Below are positions 17,339 to 26,749 of a stretch of 64,000 nt of DNA, one piece after another (positions within the stretch are counted from its first letter, which is position 1; each line of letters starts with the position of its first letter). This DNA comes from Streptomyces parvus (lineage in GTDB: Bacteria; Actinomycetota; Actinomycetes; Streptomycetales; Streptomycetaceae). The notes under the pieces were generated by a model. That model had not been told where the DNA came from. It saw only the letters and a list, made by a program, of their open reading frames with translations, and made no database searches. The translations under genes and the position numbers were made by a program. The stretch lies in NCBI RefSeq assembly GCF_032121415.1, contig NZ_CP135079.1, positions 5,952,001-6,016,000 on the forward strand, written 5' to 3'.

Positions 17339-17911
17339 ATGGATGAGGAGTTCCGTTCGCTCATGGACCGGCTGGAGCCCGAGGCGGCCGGGTCGCCGCA
17401 GTACGACCGGCTCGTCGCCGCCGAGGACCCCGAGGAGCTGGCCCGGGTCCTGGTGGAGCCGCACCGGCCGCTGTGGGCTCGGGAGCTGGCCGCCTTCCGG
17501 CTCGGCTGCGCGGGCGACCGGCGGGCCTTCGAGGCGCTGGTGCTCCTGCTCAACCACCGCGACCCCGAACGCTGCGTCTCCGCCGCCCACGCCCTGGCCC
17601 GCCTGGACGACCCCCGCACGCCCCGGGCCGCCGCAGCGCTCGCCACGAACACCCTGCGCACCGCCTACGCCCTGCACCCGGTGCGTCTGCTGACCGAGCT
17701 GCGGGCCCCCGAGTCGACGCCCGCCCTGGTCGCCACCCTGCAACGCCTGCTGGCTCCGGGCGAACCCCACTGGCGCGTCGCCCTGGCCTGCGTCGAGGGC
17801 CTCGGCCGGCTCGCCGACGAACAGGCCCGCCCGGTCCTCACGGCGGCCCTCCCGCACCCCCGGCTCGGCGCGGCCGCTGCGGCGGCGCTCAGCCGGCTGC
17901 CCGGGGAGTGA
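17339..17911 (+). CDS. HEAT-repeat protein
   Basis: 190 aa, starting at the ATG at 17339 (MDEEFRSL); the longer frame from 17213 adds 42 unsupported residues. The protein is a run of two-helix HEAT-like repeats: RELAAFRLGCAGDRRAFEALV, DPERCVSAAHALARLDD, PESTPALVATLQRLL and WRVALACVEGLGRLAD. This gives a curved helical scaffold likely to bind another protein. No catalytic motif is seen. Homologues are sometimes labelled adenylosuccinate lyase, but nothing here supports a lyase. Leaderless expression is likely. Its partner is unknown. Confidence 0.8.
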   Translation: MDEEFRSLMDRLEPEAAGSPQYDRLVAAEDPEELARVLVEPHRPLWARELAAFRLGCAGDRRAFEALVLLLNHRDPERCVSAAHALARLDDPRTPRAAAALATNTLRTAYALHPVRLLTELRAPESTPALVATLQRLLAPGEPHWRVALACVEGLGRLADEQARPVLTAALPHPRLGAAAAAALSRLPGE

Positions 17912-18142
17912 GTGCGCGGACGTGGCGCACCCCGGCCAGCAGGGCACCCGGTCCCGGTCCCGATGCGCTCGGGCAGGACGTCGTCGATCCGCGTGTCACG
18001 GGCGGTGGCGCAGGGTGGGTACGGGGGAGGGGGGAGTGCCTCATGCCGGGCCGTCCTCGCGTGCACGCCCCGCGCCGCGCGCCCGATTTTCGCCGGGCCG
18101 CCCGCGCACCCCGGGGCGGGGAGCGCGGACGGCCCGTCCGGC

Positions 18143-19729
18143 TCAGCGGCGGAAGCCCAGCAGCCCGTGCAGACGGCTGCCCTTGCTGTTGTCCACCGAC
18201 TGGGCCGCCGCCTTCTCGGCGGGCAGCGGCTTCGGCTCCGGCAGGGCGGCGCAGACCGCGTCCGCCCCGCCCCGGCCGCGCGGGACCGTGCCGTCGGTCA
18301 GATAGGCCGTCAGATGCCGGTCCAGGCAGTCGTTGCCGCTCAGCGTGATGCCGTGGTTGCCGCCGCCCTCCTCCACGACGAGGCTGGAGCCCTTGAGCTT
18401 GCGGTGCATGCTGACCCCGCCGCCGTACGGGGTCGCCGCGTCGTCCGTGGCCTGGAGGATCAGCGCCGGGGGCAGCTGCCGGTTGTTCACCGGGACCGGC
18501 CGCAGCGGAGGCACCGGCCAGTTCGCGCACGGCGCGTTGTACCAGGTGTTGTTCCAGGTCATGAACGGCGCCTTCTCGTGGATCCGGCGGCTGTCGTTGC
18601 GCCAGGTGCTCCAGTGCTCGGGCCAGCCCGCGTCGCGGCACTGGACGGCCGTGTAGACCGAGTAGCCGTTGTCGCCGCTCGCGTCGACCGCGCCGAAGTC
18701 CTCGTACACCTCGACCAGCGCCTCGGCGTCCCGGTCCTTCACATACGCGGCGAACGCCTCGGCGAGGTAGGGCCAGTAGCCGTTGTAGTAGCCGCCGGGC
18801 AGGAAGGTGTCCTCCAGCTCGCTCGCGCCGACCGTGCCGCCCGCGGGCTTGCGCGCCACGTCCGCCCGCATCCGGTACCAGGCGGCCTCGACCCGTGCTG
18901 GGTCGGTGCCCAGGCCGTACGCGGCGTCGTTCTTCGCGACCCAGGCGGCGAAGGCCTTGTGCCGGTCGTCGAACGCGTAGTCCTGGCCGAGGTTGCCCTC
19001 GTACCAGACCCCGTCCGGGTCGACGACCGAGTCCAGGACCAGCCGGCGCACGCGCTCCGGGTACAGCTTGGCGTAGACCGCGCCGAGGTAGGTGCCGTAG
19101 GAGTAACCGAAGTAGTTGAGCTGCCGGGAGCCCAGCGCCCGGCGGATCACGTCGAGGTCCTTGGCCGCGCTGACCGTGTCCATGTACGGCAGCACGTCGC
19201 CGTGCTTCTCGCCGCAGGCCCGGGCGAAGGACTCGGCCCGGTCGCGGTTGATCCGCTCCGCCCGGTAGGACGTCGGCACCGAGTCCGGGCGCACCGGATC
19301 GAAGTGCCCGGGCAGGCAGTTCAGAGCGGGCGTGCTCCTGCCGACGCCGCGCGGGTCGAAGCCGATCACGTCGTACTGCGCGGCCACCTTCTCCGGCAGC
19401 GAGGAGGCCACGAACCCGGCCATCGACAGACCGCTGCCGCCCGGGCCGCCCGGGTTGACCAGCAGCGGGCCCTGGAAGGTCTTCGCGGTGTGCGGGACGC
19501 GGGACAGGGCGAGCGTGACCTGGCGGCCCGACGGGCGGCGGTGGTCCAGCGGGGCGCGGACCTTCGCGCACTGGAGCGTCGGGTAGCTCTCGGTCGGACA
19601 GCCGGTCCACTTCGGCTTCGGAGCGGGCGGGGAGCTCGCCGTGGTGGCGGCGGCCGGACAGGGTGCGGCGGTCAGCAGACCGGCGACGGTCGCGCCGACG
19701 GCGACCAGAATTCCTGCACGTTTCGTCAT
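18143..19729 (-). CDS. Secreted alpha/beta hydrolase, tripeptidyl aminopeptidase family
   Basis: 528 aa. An N-terminal signal peptide (about 1-28) is followed by an S33-type alpha/beta-hydrolase domain of the Tap/SlpD/SlpE kind. The oxyanion region is LLVNPGGPGGSG, the nucleophile Ser is in GYSYGTYLG, the acid lies in QATDDAATPYGG, and the His in GGGNHGIT. The C-terminal TAP-like domain ends with a conserved Cys region (CLDRHL...DAVCAALPEP). It is expected to release N-terminal tripeptides or act on related peptides outside the cell. A Streptomyces role in processing secreted proteins is known for the family. It is convergent with the HEAT gene. Confidence 0.88.
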   Translation of the reverse strand: MTKRAGILVAVGATVAGLLTAAPCPAAATTASSPPAPKPKWTGCPTESYPTLQCAKVRAPLDHRRPSGRQVTLALSRVPHTAKTFQGPLLVNPGGPGGSGLSMAGFVASSLPEKVAAQYDVIGFDPRGVGRSTPALNCLPGHFDPVRPDSVPTSYRAERINRDRAESFARACGEKHGDVLPYMDTVSAAKDLDVIRRALGSRQLNYFGYSYGTYLGAVYAKLYPERVRRLVLDSVVDPDGVWYEGNLGQDYAFDDRHKAFAAWVAKNDAAYGLGTDPARVEAAWYRMRADVARKPAGGTVGASELEDTFLPGGYYNGYWPYLAEAFAAYVKDRDAEALVEVYEDFGAVDASGDNGYSVYTAVQCRDAGWPEHWSTWRNDSRRIHEKAPFMTWNNTWYNAPCANWPVPPLRPVPVNNRQLPPALILQATDDAATPYGGGVSMHRKLKGSSLVVEEGGGNHGITLSGNDCLDRHLTAYLTDGTVPRGRGGADAVCAALPEPKPLPAEKAAAQSVDNSKGSRLHGLLGFRR

Positions 19730-19891
19730 GGGGCCTCCCGGAGTGGCGGGACGCGGCGCCGGATCACCGGTCCCCGCCGCATGCTCCCCGAATTCCCCCG
19801 CGGAAGGGCCCGTTCCGCGCGGAGTCGACCCGTACGGTCACGCCATCGGCCCCACGGGCCCTTCCGGCCACGCGGGTCCCGCCGGTGAGCT

Positions 19892-20923
19892 TCAGAGCAG
19901 GGTCAGCTGGGTCGGGCCGGGCTCCGGTGCGGCGGACGGGGCCGGGGCGATCCGGCGGGCCTCGCCCCGGTGCGCCGGGCCGATCCCGAACTCGTCCGCC
20001 AGCTCGTGCACCTGACGGGTGATCCGGCGCTGGTACCAGGTGGGGGCGTATGCCCCGCCCGCGTACATCCGCTCGTAGCGCTCGACCAGATGCGGATGGT
20101 GCTGCCCCAGCCAGTGCAGGTACCACTCGCGCGCGCCGGGGCGCAGATGCAGGACCAGCGGGGTCACCGAGGCCGCTCCCGCCTCCGCGATGGCCGCGAC
20201 CGTGGCGCGCAGTTGCTCCGGGCGGTCGCCGAGGAACGGGATGACCGGGGCCATCAGGACCGAGCAGCCGATCCCGGCGTCGGTGAGGGCGCGCACCACG
20301 TCCAGCCGGCGTTCGGGGGAGGGGGTGCCCGGCTCGACCGTCCGCCACAGTTCCCGGTCGGTGAAGCCCACGGAGACCGAGACGCCGATCTCGGTGACCT
20401 CGGCGGCCTGCCGCAGCAGCTCCAGGTCCCGCAGGATGAGCGTGCCCTTGGTCAGGATGGAGAACGGGTTGGCCCGGTCGCGCAGGGCCGTGATGATGCC
20501 CGGCATGAGCCGGTACCGGCCCTCCGCCCGCTGGTAGCAGTCCACGTTCGTGCCCATGGCGACGTGCTCGCCCCGCCAGTGCCGGGAGGCCAGCTCCCGC
20601 TGGAGCAGCTCGGCGGCGTTGACCTTGACGACGATCTGGGAGTCGAAGCCGATCCCGGTGTCCAGGTCCAGATAGCTGTGGGTCTTGCGGGCGAAGCAGT
20701 ACACACAGGCGTGCGTGCAGCCCCGGTACGGGTTCACCGTCCATTCGAACGGCATCCGCGAGGCCCCGGGCACCCGGTTCAGGATCGAACGGGCCCGGAT
20801 CTCGTGGAAGGTGATCCCCCGGAACTCCGGGGTGTCGAACGTGCGCGTGGTCACCGCGTCCGCGGTGAAGAGCGCGCTGTTCCCGGTCGTCGAGTTCTTC
20901 TCGACCAGATTGTCCCAGCGCAT
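19892..20923 (-). CDS. Radical SAM protein, Rv2578c family
   Basis: 343 aa from the ATG at 20923, preceded by GAGGAGG. The iron-sulfur motif CTHACVYC (Cx3Cx2C) lies at about residues 69-76, after WTVNPYRGC. The N-terminus FDTPEFRGITFHEIRARSILNRVP is characteristic of the actinobacterial Rv2578c group, itself related to spore photoproduct lyase-like proteins. The protein should bind a 4Fe-4S cluster and S-adenosylmethionine and carry out radical chemistry. The substrate is unknown. It stands alone, divergent from the small VOC gene. Confidence 0.87.
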   Translation of the reverse strand: MRWDNLVEKNSTTGNSALFTADAVTTRTFDTPEFRGITFHEIRARSILNRVPGASRMPFEWTVNPYRGCTHACVYCFARKTHSYLDLDTGIGFDSQIVVKVNAAELLQRELASRHWRGEHVAMGTNVDCYQRAEGRYRLMPGIITALRDRANPFSILTKGTLILRDLELLRQAAEVTEIGVSVSVGFTDRELWRTVEPGTPSPERRLDVVRALTDAGIGCSVLMAPVIPFLGDRPEQLRATVAAIAEAGAASVTPLVLHLRPGAREWYLHWLGQHHPHLVERYERMYAGGAYAPTWYQRRITRQVHELADEFGIGPAHRGEARRIAPAPSAAPEPGPTQLTLL

Positions 20924-21045
20924 GGACGCCTCCTCGGTAGCACTCCTCGCAGAATAGAACACTTGTTCCCTTGATCGTGCGGGGCAGCCCCAGGCCCTAG
21001 CCTGTGGCCCACCGACGAACCCCAACCGACCGGGAGGCCCCGACC

Positions 21046-21438
21046 ATGGCCGCCAAGTTCACCGAGCTCGCGATCGACTGCGCCGACCCCCTGGCCCTGG
21101 CCCGCTTCTGGTGCTCGGTCCTCGACTACGAGGTGCGGGGTGCGGAGGAGGGGGAGGAGGCCGTCACCATCGGCCCGCCCTCGGTGCCCGAGGGGAAGGA
21201 CCGCCCCGGCCCGGTGCCGCCGGAGCTGACCTTCGCGCGCGTCCCCGAGGGCAAGACCGTCAAGAACCGGCTCCACATCGACGTCAACCCCACCGACCGG
21301 GAGCAGGGCGAGGAGGTCGAGCGGCTGCTCGCGCTCGGCGCCCGGCGCGCCGACGTCGGCCAGGGCGGGGCGAGCTGGGTCGTCCTCACCGACCCGGAGG
21401 GCAACGAGTTCTGCGTCCTCGCGACCCGCTGCCCCTGA
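21046..21438 (+). CDS. VOC-superfamily (glyoxalase-like) protein
   Basis: 130 aa, starting at the ATG at 21046 with GGGAGG upstream; an earlier frame opens at 21004. The beta-alpha-beta-beta-beta layout of the vicinal-oxygen-chelate fold is seen in ELAIDCADPLALARFW, NRLHIDVNP and VVLTDPEGNEFCVL. The HIDV histidine and the glutamate of GNEFC are the usual metal-ligand positions. It resembles the streptomycete glyoxalase-like group with no assigned substrate. It has no operon partner of clear relation. Confidence 0.82.
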   Translation: MAAKFTELAIDCADPLALARFWCSVLDYEVRGAEEGEEAVTIGPPSVPEGKDRPGPVPPELTFARVPEGKTVKNRLHIDVNPTDREQGEEVERLLALGARRADVGQGGASWVVLTDPEGNEFCVLATRCP

Positions 21439-21525
21439 CCCCGTCCGGCCCCGATTTTGAGCGGCCGTACCCGAGGTGGTTGGCTCAGCACACCCCCCGA
21501 ACCACGGATTGCTGGAGGAACAGCC

Positions 21526-21969
21526 ATGGCGCAGGTCGAGGCGACGACGGAGCGGATCATCGCGGCGGACGCGGACACGGTGTTCGACGCGCTGGCCGAC
21601 TACAAGGACGTCCGCGGCAAGGTGCTCACCGGGCACTTCAGCGAGTACGAGGTCCGGGAGGGCGGTGACGGCGAGGGCACCCTCGTGCACTGGAAGCTCC
21701 AGGCGACCAGCAAGCGCGTCCGCGACTGCCTGCTGGAGGTCAGCGAGCCGACCGACGGGCAGCTCGTCGAGAAGGACCGCAACTCCTCGATGGTCACCAC
21801 CTGGACCGTCACCCCGGCCGGCGAGGGGAAGTCCAAGGCCGTCGTGGTCACGGTCTGGGACGGCGCGGGCGGCATCGGCGGGTTCTTCGAGCGGACCTTC
21901 GCCCCCAAGGGCCTCGCCCGGATCTACGACGAGCTGCTCCAGAACCTCGCCACGGAGGTCGAGAAGTAG
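21526..21969 (+). CDS. SRPBCC-family (polyketide cyclase/START-like) protein
   Basis: 147 aa from the ATG at 21526 (GGAGG upstream). The helix-grip fold is read from TTERIIAADADTVFDALADYKDV at the start and a C-terminal helix ARIYDELLQNLATEVEK. These proteins form a hydrophobic cavity and bind lipids or aromatic ligands. No catalytic residues can be named. An 87-bp gap follows the VOC gene, so co-transcription is possible. A strong hairpin follows the stop codon. Confidence 0.82.
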   Translation: MAQVEATTERIIAADADTVFDALADYKDVRGKVLTGHFSEYEVREGGDGEGTLVHWKLQATSKRVRDCLLEVSEPTDGQLVEKDRNSSMVTTWTVTPAGEGKSKAVVVTVWDGAGGIGGFFERTFAPKGLARIYDELLQNLATEVEK

Positions 21970-21984
21970 GGCAGACCGGCGATC

Positions 21985-22007
21985 GGGGGCCGGTCCGGCC
22001 GGCCCCC
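21985..22007 (+). terminator. Hairpin terminator after the SRPBCC gene
   Basis: A 9-bp perfect stem: GGGGGCCGG (21985-21993) pairs with CCGGCCCCC (21999-22007) around a 5-nt loop, 15 bp after the stop codon. Confidence 0.65.
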
Positions 22008-22187
22008 GCCCGCGGACCGGCCTCACCGGAACGGGTGGTTTTCCGGGACGACCGGTTGTGCGCCGTAGGGGCTCCCACCGGCGCATAAGCCCTCCGTGCG
22101 CGCCGCGTACACCCCTCGTCACGTTTGCCCCGCCTTGCCGCGCGATGCGACAAATGGGCGGCGCAGAGGCGACGAGGGGAGCGTTAC

Positions 22188-24653
22188 GTGGTGGGCGGTA
22201 TCACGCTGCTGAAGGACGAACCGGACGGCACGGGACCCGACGGCACCGATCCGGACGGTACGACGGCGGCCCTCGAAGCCGCCGCACTGCCGCCGCCACC
22301 CCCTCCGCCCGGGCCCGGACCCGGGCAGGCGGCCGTGGAGATCAGCCCCCGCAAGGTCCGCATGGTCTTCCTCGGGCTGATGCTCACCCTGCTGCTCGCG
22401 GCGCTCGACCAGATGATCGTCGCGACCGCGCTGCCCAGGATCGTCGGTGAGCTGCACGGCCTGGAGAAGATGTCCTGGGCGGTCACCGCCTATCTCCTCG
22501 CCTCCACCATCGTCCTGCCGCTCTACGGCAAGCTCGGCGACCTCTTCGGGCGCAAAGGCGTCTTCCAGTTCGCCATCGTCGTCTTCATCATCGGCTCCGC
22601 CCTCGCGGGCTGGTCGCGCACCATGGACGAACTGATCGCCTTCCGCGCCCTCCAGGGCATCGGCGGCGGCGGTCTCATGATCGGTGTCCAGGCGATCATC
22701 GCGGACATCGTCCCCGCCCGGGAGCGCGGCCGCTACATGGGCCTCATCGGCGCGGTCTTCGGCCTCGCCTCGGTCGCCGGACCCCTGCTCGGCGGCTTCT
22801 TCACCGACCACGCCTCCTGGCGCTGGTGCTTCTACATCAACGTCCCCTTCGGCCTGGTCACCCTGGCCGTCATCGCGGTCGTCCTCAAGCTGCCCCGGCC
22901 CGCCGTACGCCCCCGGCTCGACGTCCTGGGCGCGGCGCTCCTCGCCGCCGCCTCCACCTGCCTGGTGCTGGTGACCAGCTGGGGCGGCACCGAGTACGCC
23001 TGGGGCTCGCGCACGATCCTGGGCCTCTCGGCGGGCGCGGTCCTCACGACGGCGCTCTTCGTCGCCGTGGAACACCGGGCCGCAGAACCGATCATCCCGC
23101 TACGGCTCTTCCGCGACTCCGTCTTCAACGTCACCGGCCTGGTCGGCGCGGTCGTCGGCATCGCGCTCTTCGGGGCCGCCAGCTACCTCCCGACCTATCT
23201 CCAGATGGTCGACGGGGTCAGCGCCACCGAATCCGGGCTGCTGATGCTTCCGATGATGATGGGCATCGTCGGCGGCTCCATCGTCTCGGGCCAGCTCGTC
23301 ACCCGCACCGGCCGCTACCGGATCTACCCGATCGTCGGCAGCGCCGTCTCGGTGGTCGGCATGGGTCTGCTGTCCCTGCTGGAGGCTGACACCTCCCCGG
23401 TGGTGTACAGCCTCTACCAGGCCGTCCTCGGCCTCGGCATCGGACTGGTCATGTCCGTCCTCGTGCTCGCCGTGCAGAACTCCGTACGCCCCTCGGACCT
23501 CGGTACCGCCACCAGCGCCAACAACTACTTCCGGCAGATCGGCGGCAGCGTCGGCGCGGCGATCTTCGGCACGCTGCTCGCCGGGCGGCTCTCCGACGCG
23601 CTCGGCGTCCGGCTGCCCGCCGGCGCAAAGCTGCCCGACCCCGAGTCGATCACCCCGCAGATCGTCCACGCGATGGAACCCGCGCTGCGCGACGCCTACA
23701 TCCAGGCGTACGTCGACGCGATGCCGCGCATTTTCCTCTACCTCGTGCCGGTGCTCGTGCTCGGCCTGATCCTCGCCTTCTTCCTCAAGGAGAAACCGCT
23801 GGTGTCCCACCACAGCCCCGAAGCCGCCGAGACCACGACCACGCAGATCCCCGCCGCCCGCGCCGACTCCGGACGGCCCGCCCCCGGCCACCTCTCCGGG
23901 GTCCCCGTGCACGGCAGCGTCCAGCACCCCGACGGCACGACCGTCCCCCGGGCCGCCCTCACCCTCATCGACGTCCAGGGGCAGCAGATCGGGCGCGGGG
24001 CCAGTGGCGAGGACGGGCGGTACGCGCTCAGCGTCCCCGGCGCCGGCTCCTACGTGCTGATCGCCGCGGCGGGCGGCCACCAGCCGCAGGCCGTCAGCGT
24101 CACCGTCGGCGAACGCCCCGTCGAGCTGGACCTGGTGCTCGGCGGCGCCGGACGCCTCGCCGGATCCGTCCTCACCCCCGACGGCGCCCCCGTACGCGAC
24201 GCGGCCGTCACCCTCACCGACGTACGCGGCGAGGTCGTCGCCTCGACCCGTACCGGCCGCGAGGGCGGCTACGTCATCGGCGAGCTGATCGCGGGCGAGT
24301 ACACCCTCGCCGCCAGCGCCCCCGCCTTCCGCCCCGCCGCCCTCCCGGTCAGCGTGCAGGCCGCCCGCGAGACCCGGCAGGACATCGAGCTGGCGGGCGG
24401 GGCCGTCCTGCGCGGCGTGGTCCGGGCCACCGGCGGACGGCCCGTCGAGGACGCCCGGGTCACCCTGCTCGACGCGGCGGGCAATGTGGTGGACACCCTC
24501 ACGACCGGGTCCGACGGCTCGTTCCGGTTCGTCGACCTGTCGTCCGGCGAGTACACCGTGATCGCCGCCGGATACCCCCCGGTCGCCACCGTCCTCCAGG
24601 TCGCGGGCGGCGGCCGCACCGAGCGCGACCTCCAGCTGGGCCACGAGGACTGA
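22188..24653 (+). CDS. DHA2-type MFS transporter with three C-terminal carboxypeptidase-regulatory-like domains
   Basis: 821 aa from GTG at 22188 (GAGGGGA about 7 nt upstream). After a proline/glycine-rich tail, about residues 55-530 form a 14-helix drug/proton antiporter of the EmrB/QacA kind. It shows LDQMIVATALPRIVGEL (motif D1), GKLGDLFGRKG (motif A) and GLASVAGPLLGGFFTDH (motif C). Residues about 570-821 hold three beta-sandwich repeats of about 82 aa, each with a G..V..G.P...A.VTL.D..G...G.Y pattern of the carboxypeptidase regulatory domain. The transporter should export hydrophobic drugs or a metabolite. The tail is not part of the usual family, which ends near 500 aa. Confidence 0.88.
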   Translation: MVGGITLLKDEPDGTGPDGTDPDGTTAALEAAALPPPPPPPGPGPGQAAVEISPRKVRMVFLGLMLTLLLAALDQMIVATALPRIVGELHGLEKMSWAVTAYLLASTIVLPLYGKLGDLFGRKGVFQFAIVVFIIGSALAGWSRTMDELIAFRALQGIGGGGLMIGVQAIIADIVPARERGRYMGLIGAVFGLASVAGPLLGGFFTDHASWRWCFYINVPFGLVTLAVIAVVLKLPRPAVRPRLDVLGAALLAAASTCLVLVTSWGGTEYAWGSRTILGLSAGAVLTTALFVAVEHRAAEPIIPLRLFRDSVFNVTGLVGAVVGIALFGAASYLPTYLQMVDGVSATESGLLMLPMMMGIVGGSIVSGQLVTRTGRYRIYPIVGSAVSVVGMGLLSLLEADTSPVVYSLYQAVLGLGIGLVMSVLVLAVQNSVRPSDLGTATSANNYFRQIGGSVGAAIFGTLLAGRLSDALGVRLPAGAKLPDPESITPQIVHAMEPALRDAYIQAYVDAMPRIFLYLVPVLVLGLILAFFLKEKPLVSHHSPEAAETTTTQIPAARADSGRPAPGHLSGVPVHGSVQHPDGTTVPRAALTLIDVQGQQIGRGASGEDGRYALSVPGAGSYVLIAAAGGHQPQAVSVTVGERPVELDLVLGGAGRLAGSVLTPDGAPVRDAAVTLTDVRGEVVASTRTGREGGYVIGELIAGEYTLAASAPAFRPAALPVSVQAARETRQDIELAGGAVLRGVVRATGGRPVEDARVTLLDAAGNVVDTLTTGSDGSFRFVDLSSGEYTVIAAGYPPVATVLQVAGGGRTERDLQLGHED

Positions 24654-24676
24654 GACGTACGGTACGGGGGCGGCGA

Positions 24677-24700
24677 GGCTCGGGGCTCAGCCCCGGAGCC
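24677..24700. terminator. Bidirectional hairpin between the MFS and LysR genes
   Basis: GGCTCGGGGCT (24677-24687) pairs with AGCCCCGGAGCC (24689-24700) with one bulged base and a minimal loop. It overlaps the stop codon of the convergent LysR gene. Confidence 0.55.
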
Positions 24701-25619
24701 GCGCCCGCCCCGCGTCCGCCCCATTCGGCTCCCGCACCGGGTCCTCCCGCACCAGCCGCATCAGCGACCGCGCCCCCGGGCTCAGGCTCCGTGCCCCCGG
24801 CAGCACCACCACGCTCTCGTACACCGGCCGGTGCGCGCCCGCCAGCTCCACCGCGACCAGCCGCGCCGCCTCCGGCTTGCGCGAGAAGTGGTGCGGCACC
24901 ACCGCGATGCCCAGCCCCTCCTGCACCAGCTCCAGCAGGCTGTGCACATCGTTGACCTCCAGGCCCACCGTCCGCCGCACACCCGCCGCGGCGAAGGCCT
25001 CGTCGGCGGCCCGGCGCGGCCCCCAGTCCGGGTGGAAGTCGATGAACGACGCCCCCGGCAGCTCCTCCCACCCCACCTCGGTCCGCCCGGCGAACGGGTG
25101 CCCCGCCGCGCACAGCAGCACCATGGGCTCCCGGGCCAGCGGCACCAGCTCCCCGCGCCACTCCGCGGGGCTGACCGTCGCAGCGAACGCCAGGTCCAGG
25201 CGTCCGCCCGCCACCCCGTCCAGCAGACTGCTGGTGCCCTCCTGCCGCAGCCGCAGCTCCATCTGCGGATGCTCCCGGTGGAACGCCGCCAGCAGCCGCG
25301 CCGGACTCACCCCCGCCACGCACTGCTCGACCCCCACCGTCAGCGTCCCGCGCAGCAGCCCCCGTACGGCATCGACGGCGTCCCGCGCCGCCCGCGCGCC
25401 CGCCAGCGTGCGCTCCGCCTCCACCAGCAGCGCCCGCCCGGCCTCGGTGAGCCGGACCGTACGCGTGGTGCGGCTGAACAACGGTGTCCGCAGCTCCTGC
25501 TCCAGCGCCCGTACGGAGGCGGAGAGCCCGGACTGCGAGACGGCGAGGCGCTCGGCGGCGCGGGTGAAGTGCTGCTCCTCCGCCACGGCGACGAAGTGCT
25601 CCAGCTGACGCAATTCCAT
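24687..25619 (-). CDS. LysR-family transcriptional regulator
   Basis: 310 aa. The N-terminal winged helix-turn-helix is complete: MELRQLEHFVAVAEEQHFTRAAERLAVSQSGLSAS in parts, with SQSGLSASVRALEQEL as recognition helix and wing. The remainder is the two-lobed effector domain (from about residue 90). It is transcribed divergently from the aldo-keto reductase with 119 bp between them, so the reductase is its likely target. A short palindrome, ATTGAGCAAT at 25621-25630, touches the start codon, and there is no ribosome site, suggesting leaderless expression. Confidence 0.9.
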   Translation of the reverse strand: MELRQLEHFVAVAEEQHFTRAAERLAVSQSGLSASVRALEQELRTPLFSRTTRTVRLTEAGRALLVEAERTLAGARAARDAVDAVRGLLRGTLTVGVEQCVAGVSPARLLAAFHREHPQMELRLRQEGTSSLLDGVAGGRLDLAFAATVSPAEWRGELVPLAREPMVLLCAAGHPFAGRTEVGWEELPGASFIDFHPDWGPRRAADEAFAAAGVRRTVGLEVNDVHSLLELVQEGLGIAVVPHHFSRKPEAARLVAVELAGAHRPVYESVVVLPGARSLSPGARSLMRLVREDPVREPNGADAGRARLRG

Positions 25620-25627
25620 GATTGAGC

Positions 25628-25633
25628 AATGTA
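25628..25633 (-). promoter_or_regulatory. -10 box of a probable leaderless LysR promoter
   Basis: On the minus strand TACATT lies 8 nt before the ATG at 25619. It overlaps the palindrome ATTGAGCAAT (25621-25630), a possible autoregulation site. Confidence 0.4.
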
Positions 25634-25738
25634 GGCGATGAATCCGAGCGGAATCTCCTGTTGGACTGCTGGATCCATCTGCGGAAGCCTGGAGCCGTCC
25701 CCCTCGTACGCCCCTGATCCCCCCAGCGGAGCCTGCCC

Positions 25739-26743
25739 ATGCACCTGCCGTCCCCCGACCGCTACTCCGCCATGTCCTACCGGCGCACCGGCCGCAGCGG
25801 TCTGCTGCTGCCCGCGCTCTCCCTCGGGCTGTGGCACAACTTCGGGGGAGACAGGACCCCCGAGACGCAGGGCGCCATCCTGCGCCGCGCCTTCGACCTG
25901 GGCATCACCCACTTCGACCTGGCCAACAACTACGGCCCGCCGCCCGGCTCCGCCGAAGAGACCCTGGGCCGCGCCCTGGCCACCGACTTCGCCCGCCTGC
26001 GCGACGAGATCGTCATCTCCACCAAGGCCGGCTACCACATGTGGGAGGGGCCGTACGGGGAGTGGGGCTCGCGGAAGTACCTGCGCTCCTCGCTCGACCA
26101 GAGCCTGAGGCGCCTGGGCGTCGAGTACGTCGACATCTTCTACTCCCACCGCCCCGACCCGGACACCCCGCTCGAAGAGACGATGGGCGCGCTCGACTCC
26201 GCCGTACGGCAGGGCAAGGCCCTCTACGTCGGCCTCTCCAACTACTCCGCCGCCCAGACCCGCGAGGCCGCCGCGATCCTGAAGGACCTCGGCACCCCGC
26301 TCCTCATCCACCAGCCCCGCTACTCGATGCTCGACCGCCGCATCGAGGACGACGGGCTGCCGGACGTCCTGGACGAGCTGGGCGCCGGGTCCATCGCCTA
26401 CTCGCCGCTGGAACAGGGCATCCTCACCGACCGCTATCTGAACGGCGTTCCGGCCGGGTCCCGGGCGGCCGGGGACAGCCCCTTCCTGTCCGCCGACGCC
26501 GTCACCCCGCAACTGGTGGAGCGGCTGCGCGCGCTGGACACGCTGGCGAAGGAGCGTGGCCAGTCGCTCGCGCAACTGGCCCTGGCGTGGGTGCTGCGCG
26601 GCGGCCGGCTCACCTCCGCCGTCGTCGGCGCGAGCAGCGTGGCCCAGCTGGAGAACAGCGTCGAGGCCGTCCGGAACCTGGACTTCACCGAGGACGAGCT
26701 GTCCCGGATCGAGGAACTGCTGCGGGACGCCGAGACGGGCTGA
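25739..26743 (+). CDS. Aldo/keto reductase, L-glyceraldehyde-3-phosphate reductase-like (YghZ/AKR14)
   Basis: 334 aa (beta/alpha)8 NADPH-dependent reductase. The active-site segment is FDLANNYGPPPGSAEETLG, with catalytic Asp and Tyr, followed by STKAGYHMWEGPYG, which with its Met-Trp residues is typical of the YghZ group. The catalytic Lys is in ISTKAG and the His in FYSHRPDP. The C-terminal cofactor loop is VVGASSVAQLENSV. The family reduces L-glyceraldehyde 3-phosphate and methylglyoxal. GGAG lies 7 nt before the ATG. The divergent LysR gene probably controls it. It is convergent with the permease gene, 6 bp apart. Confidence 0.88.
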   Translation: MHLPSPDRYSAMSYRRTGRSGLLLPALSLGLWHNFGGDRTPETQGAILRRAFDLGITHFDLANNYGPPPGSAEETLGRALATDFARLRDEIVISTKAGYHMWEGPYGEWGSRKYLRSSLDQSLRRLGVEYVDIFYSHRPDPDTPLEETMGALDSAVRQGKALYVGLSNYSAAQTREAAAILKDLGTPLLIHQPRYSMLDRRIEDDGLPDVLDELGAGSIAYSPLEQGILTDRYLNGVPAGSRAAGDSPFLSADAVTPQLVERLRALDTLAKERGQSLAQLALAWVLRGGRLTSAVVGASSVAQLENSVEAVRNLDFTEDELSRIEELLRDAETG

Positions 26744-26749
26744 CGGCGG

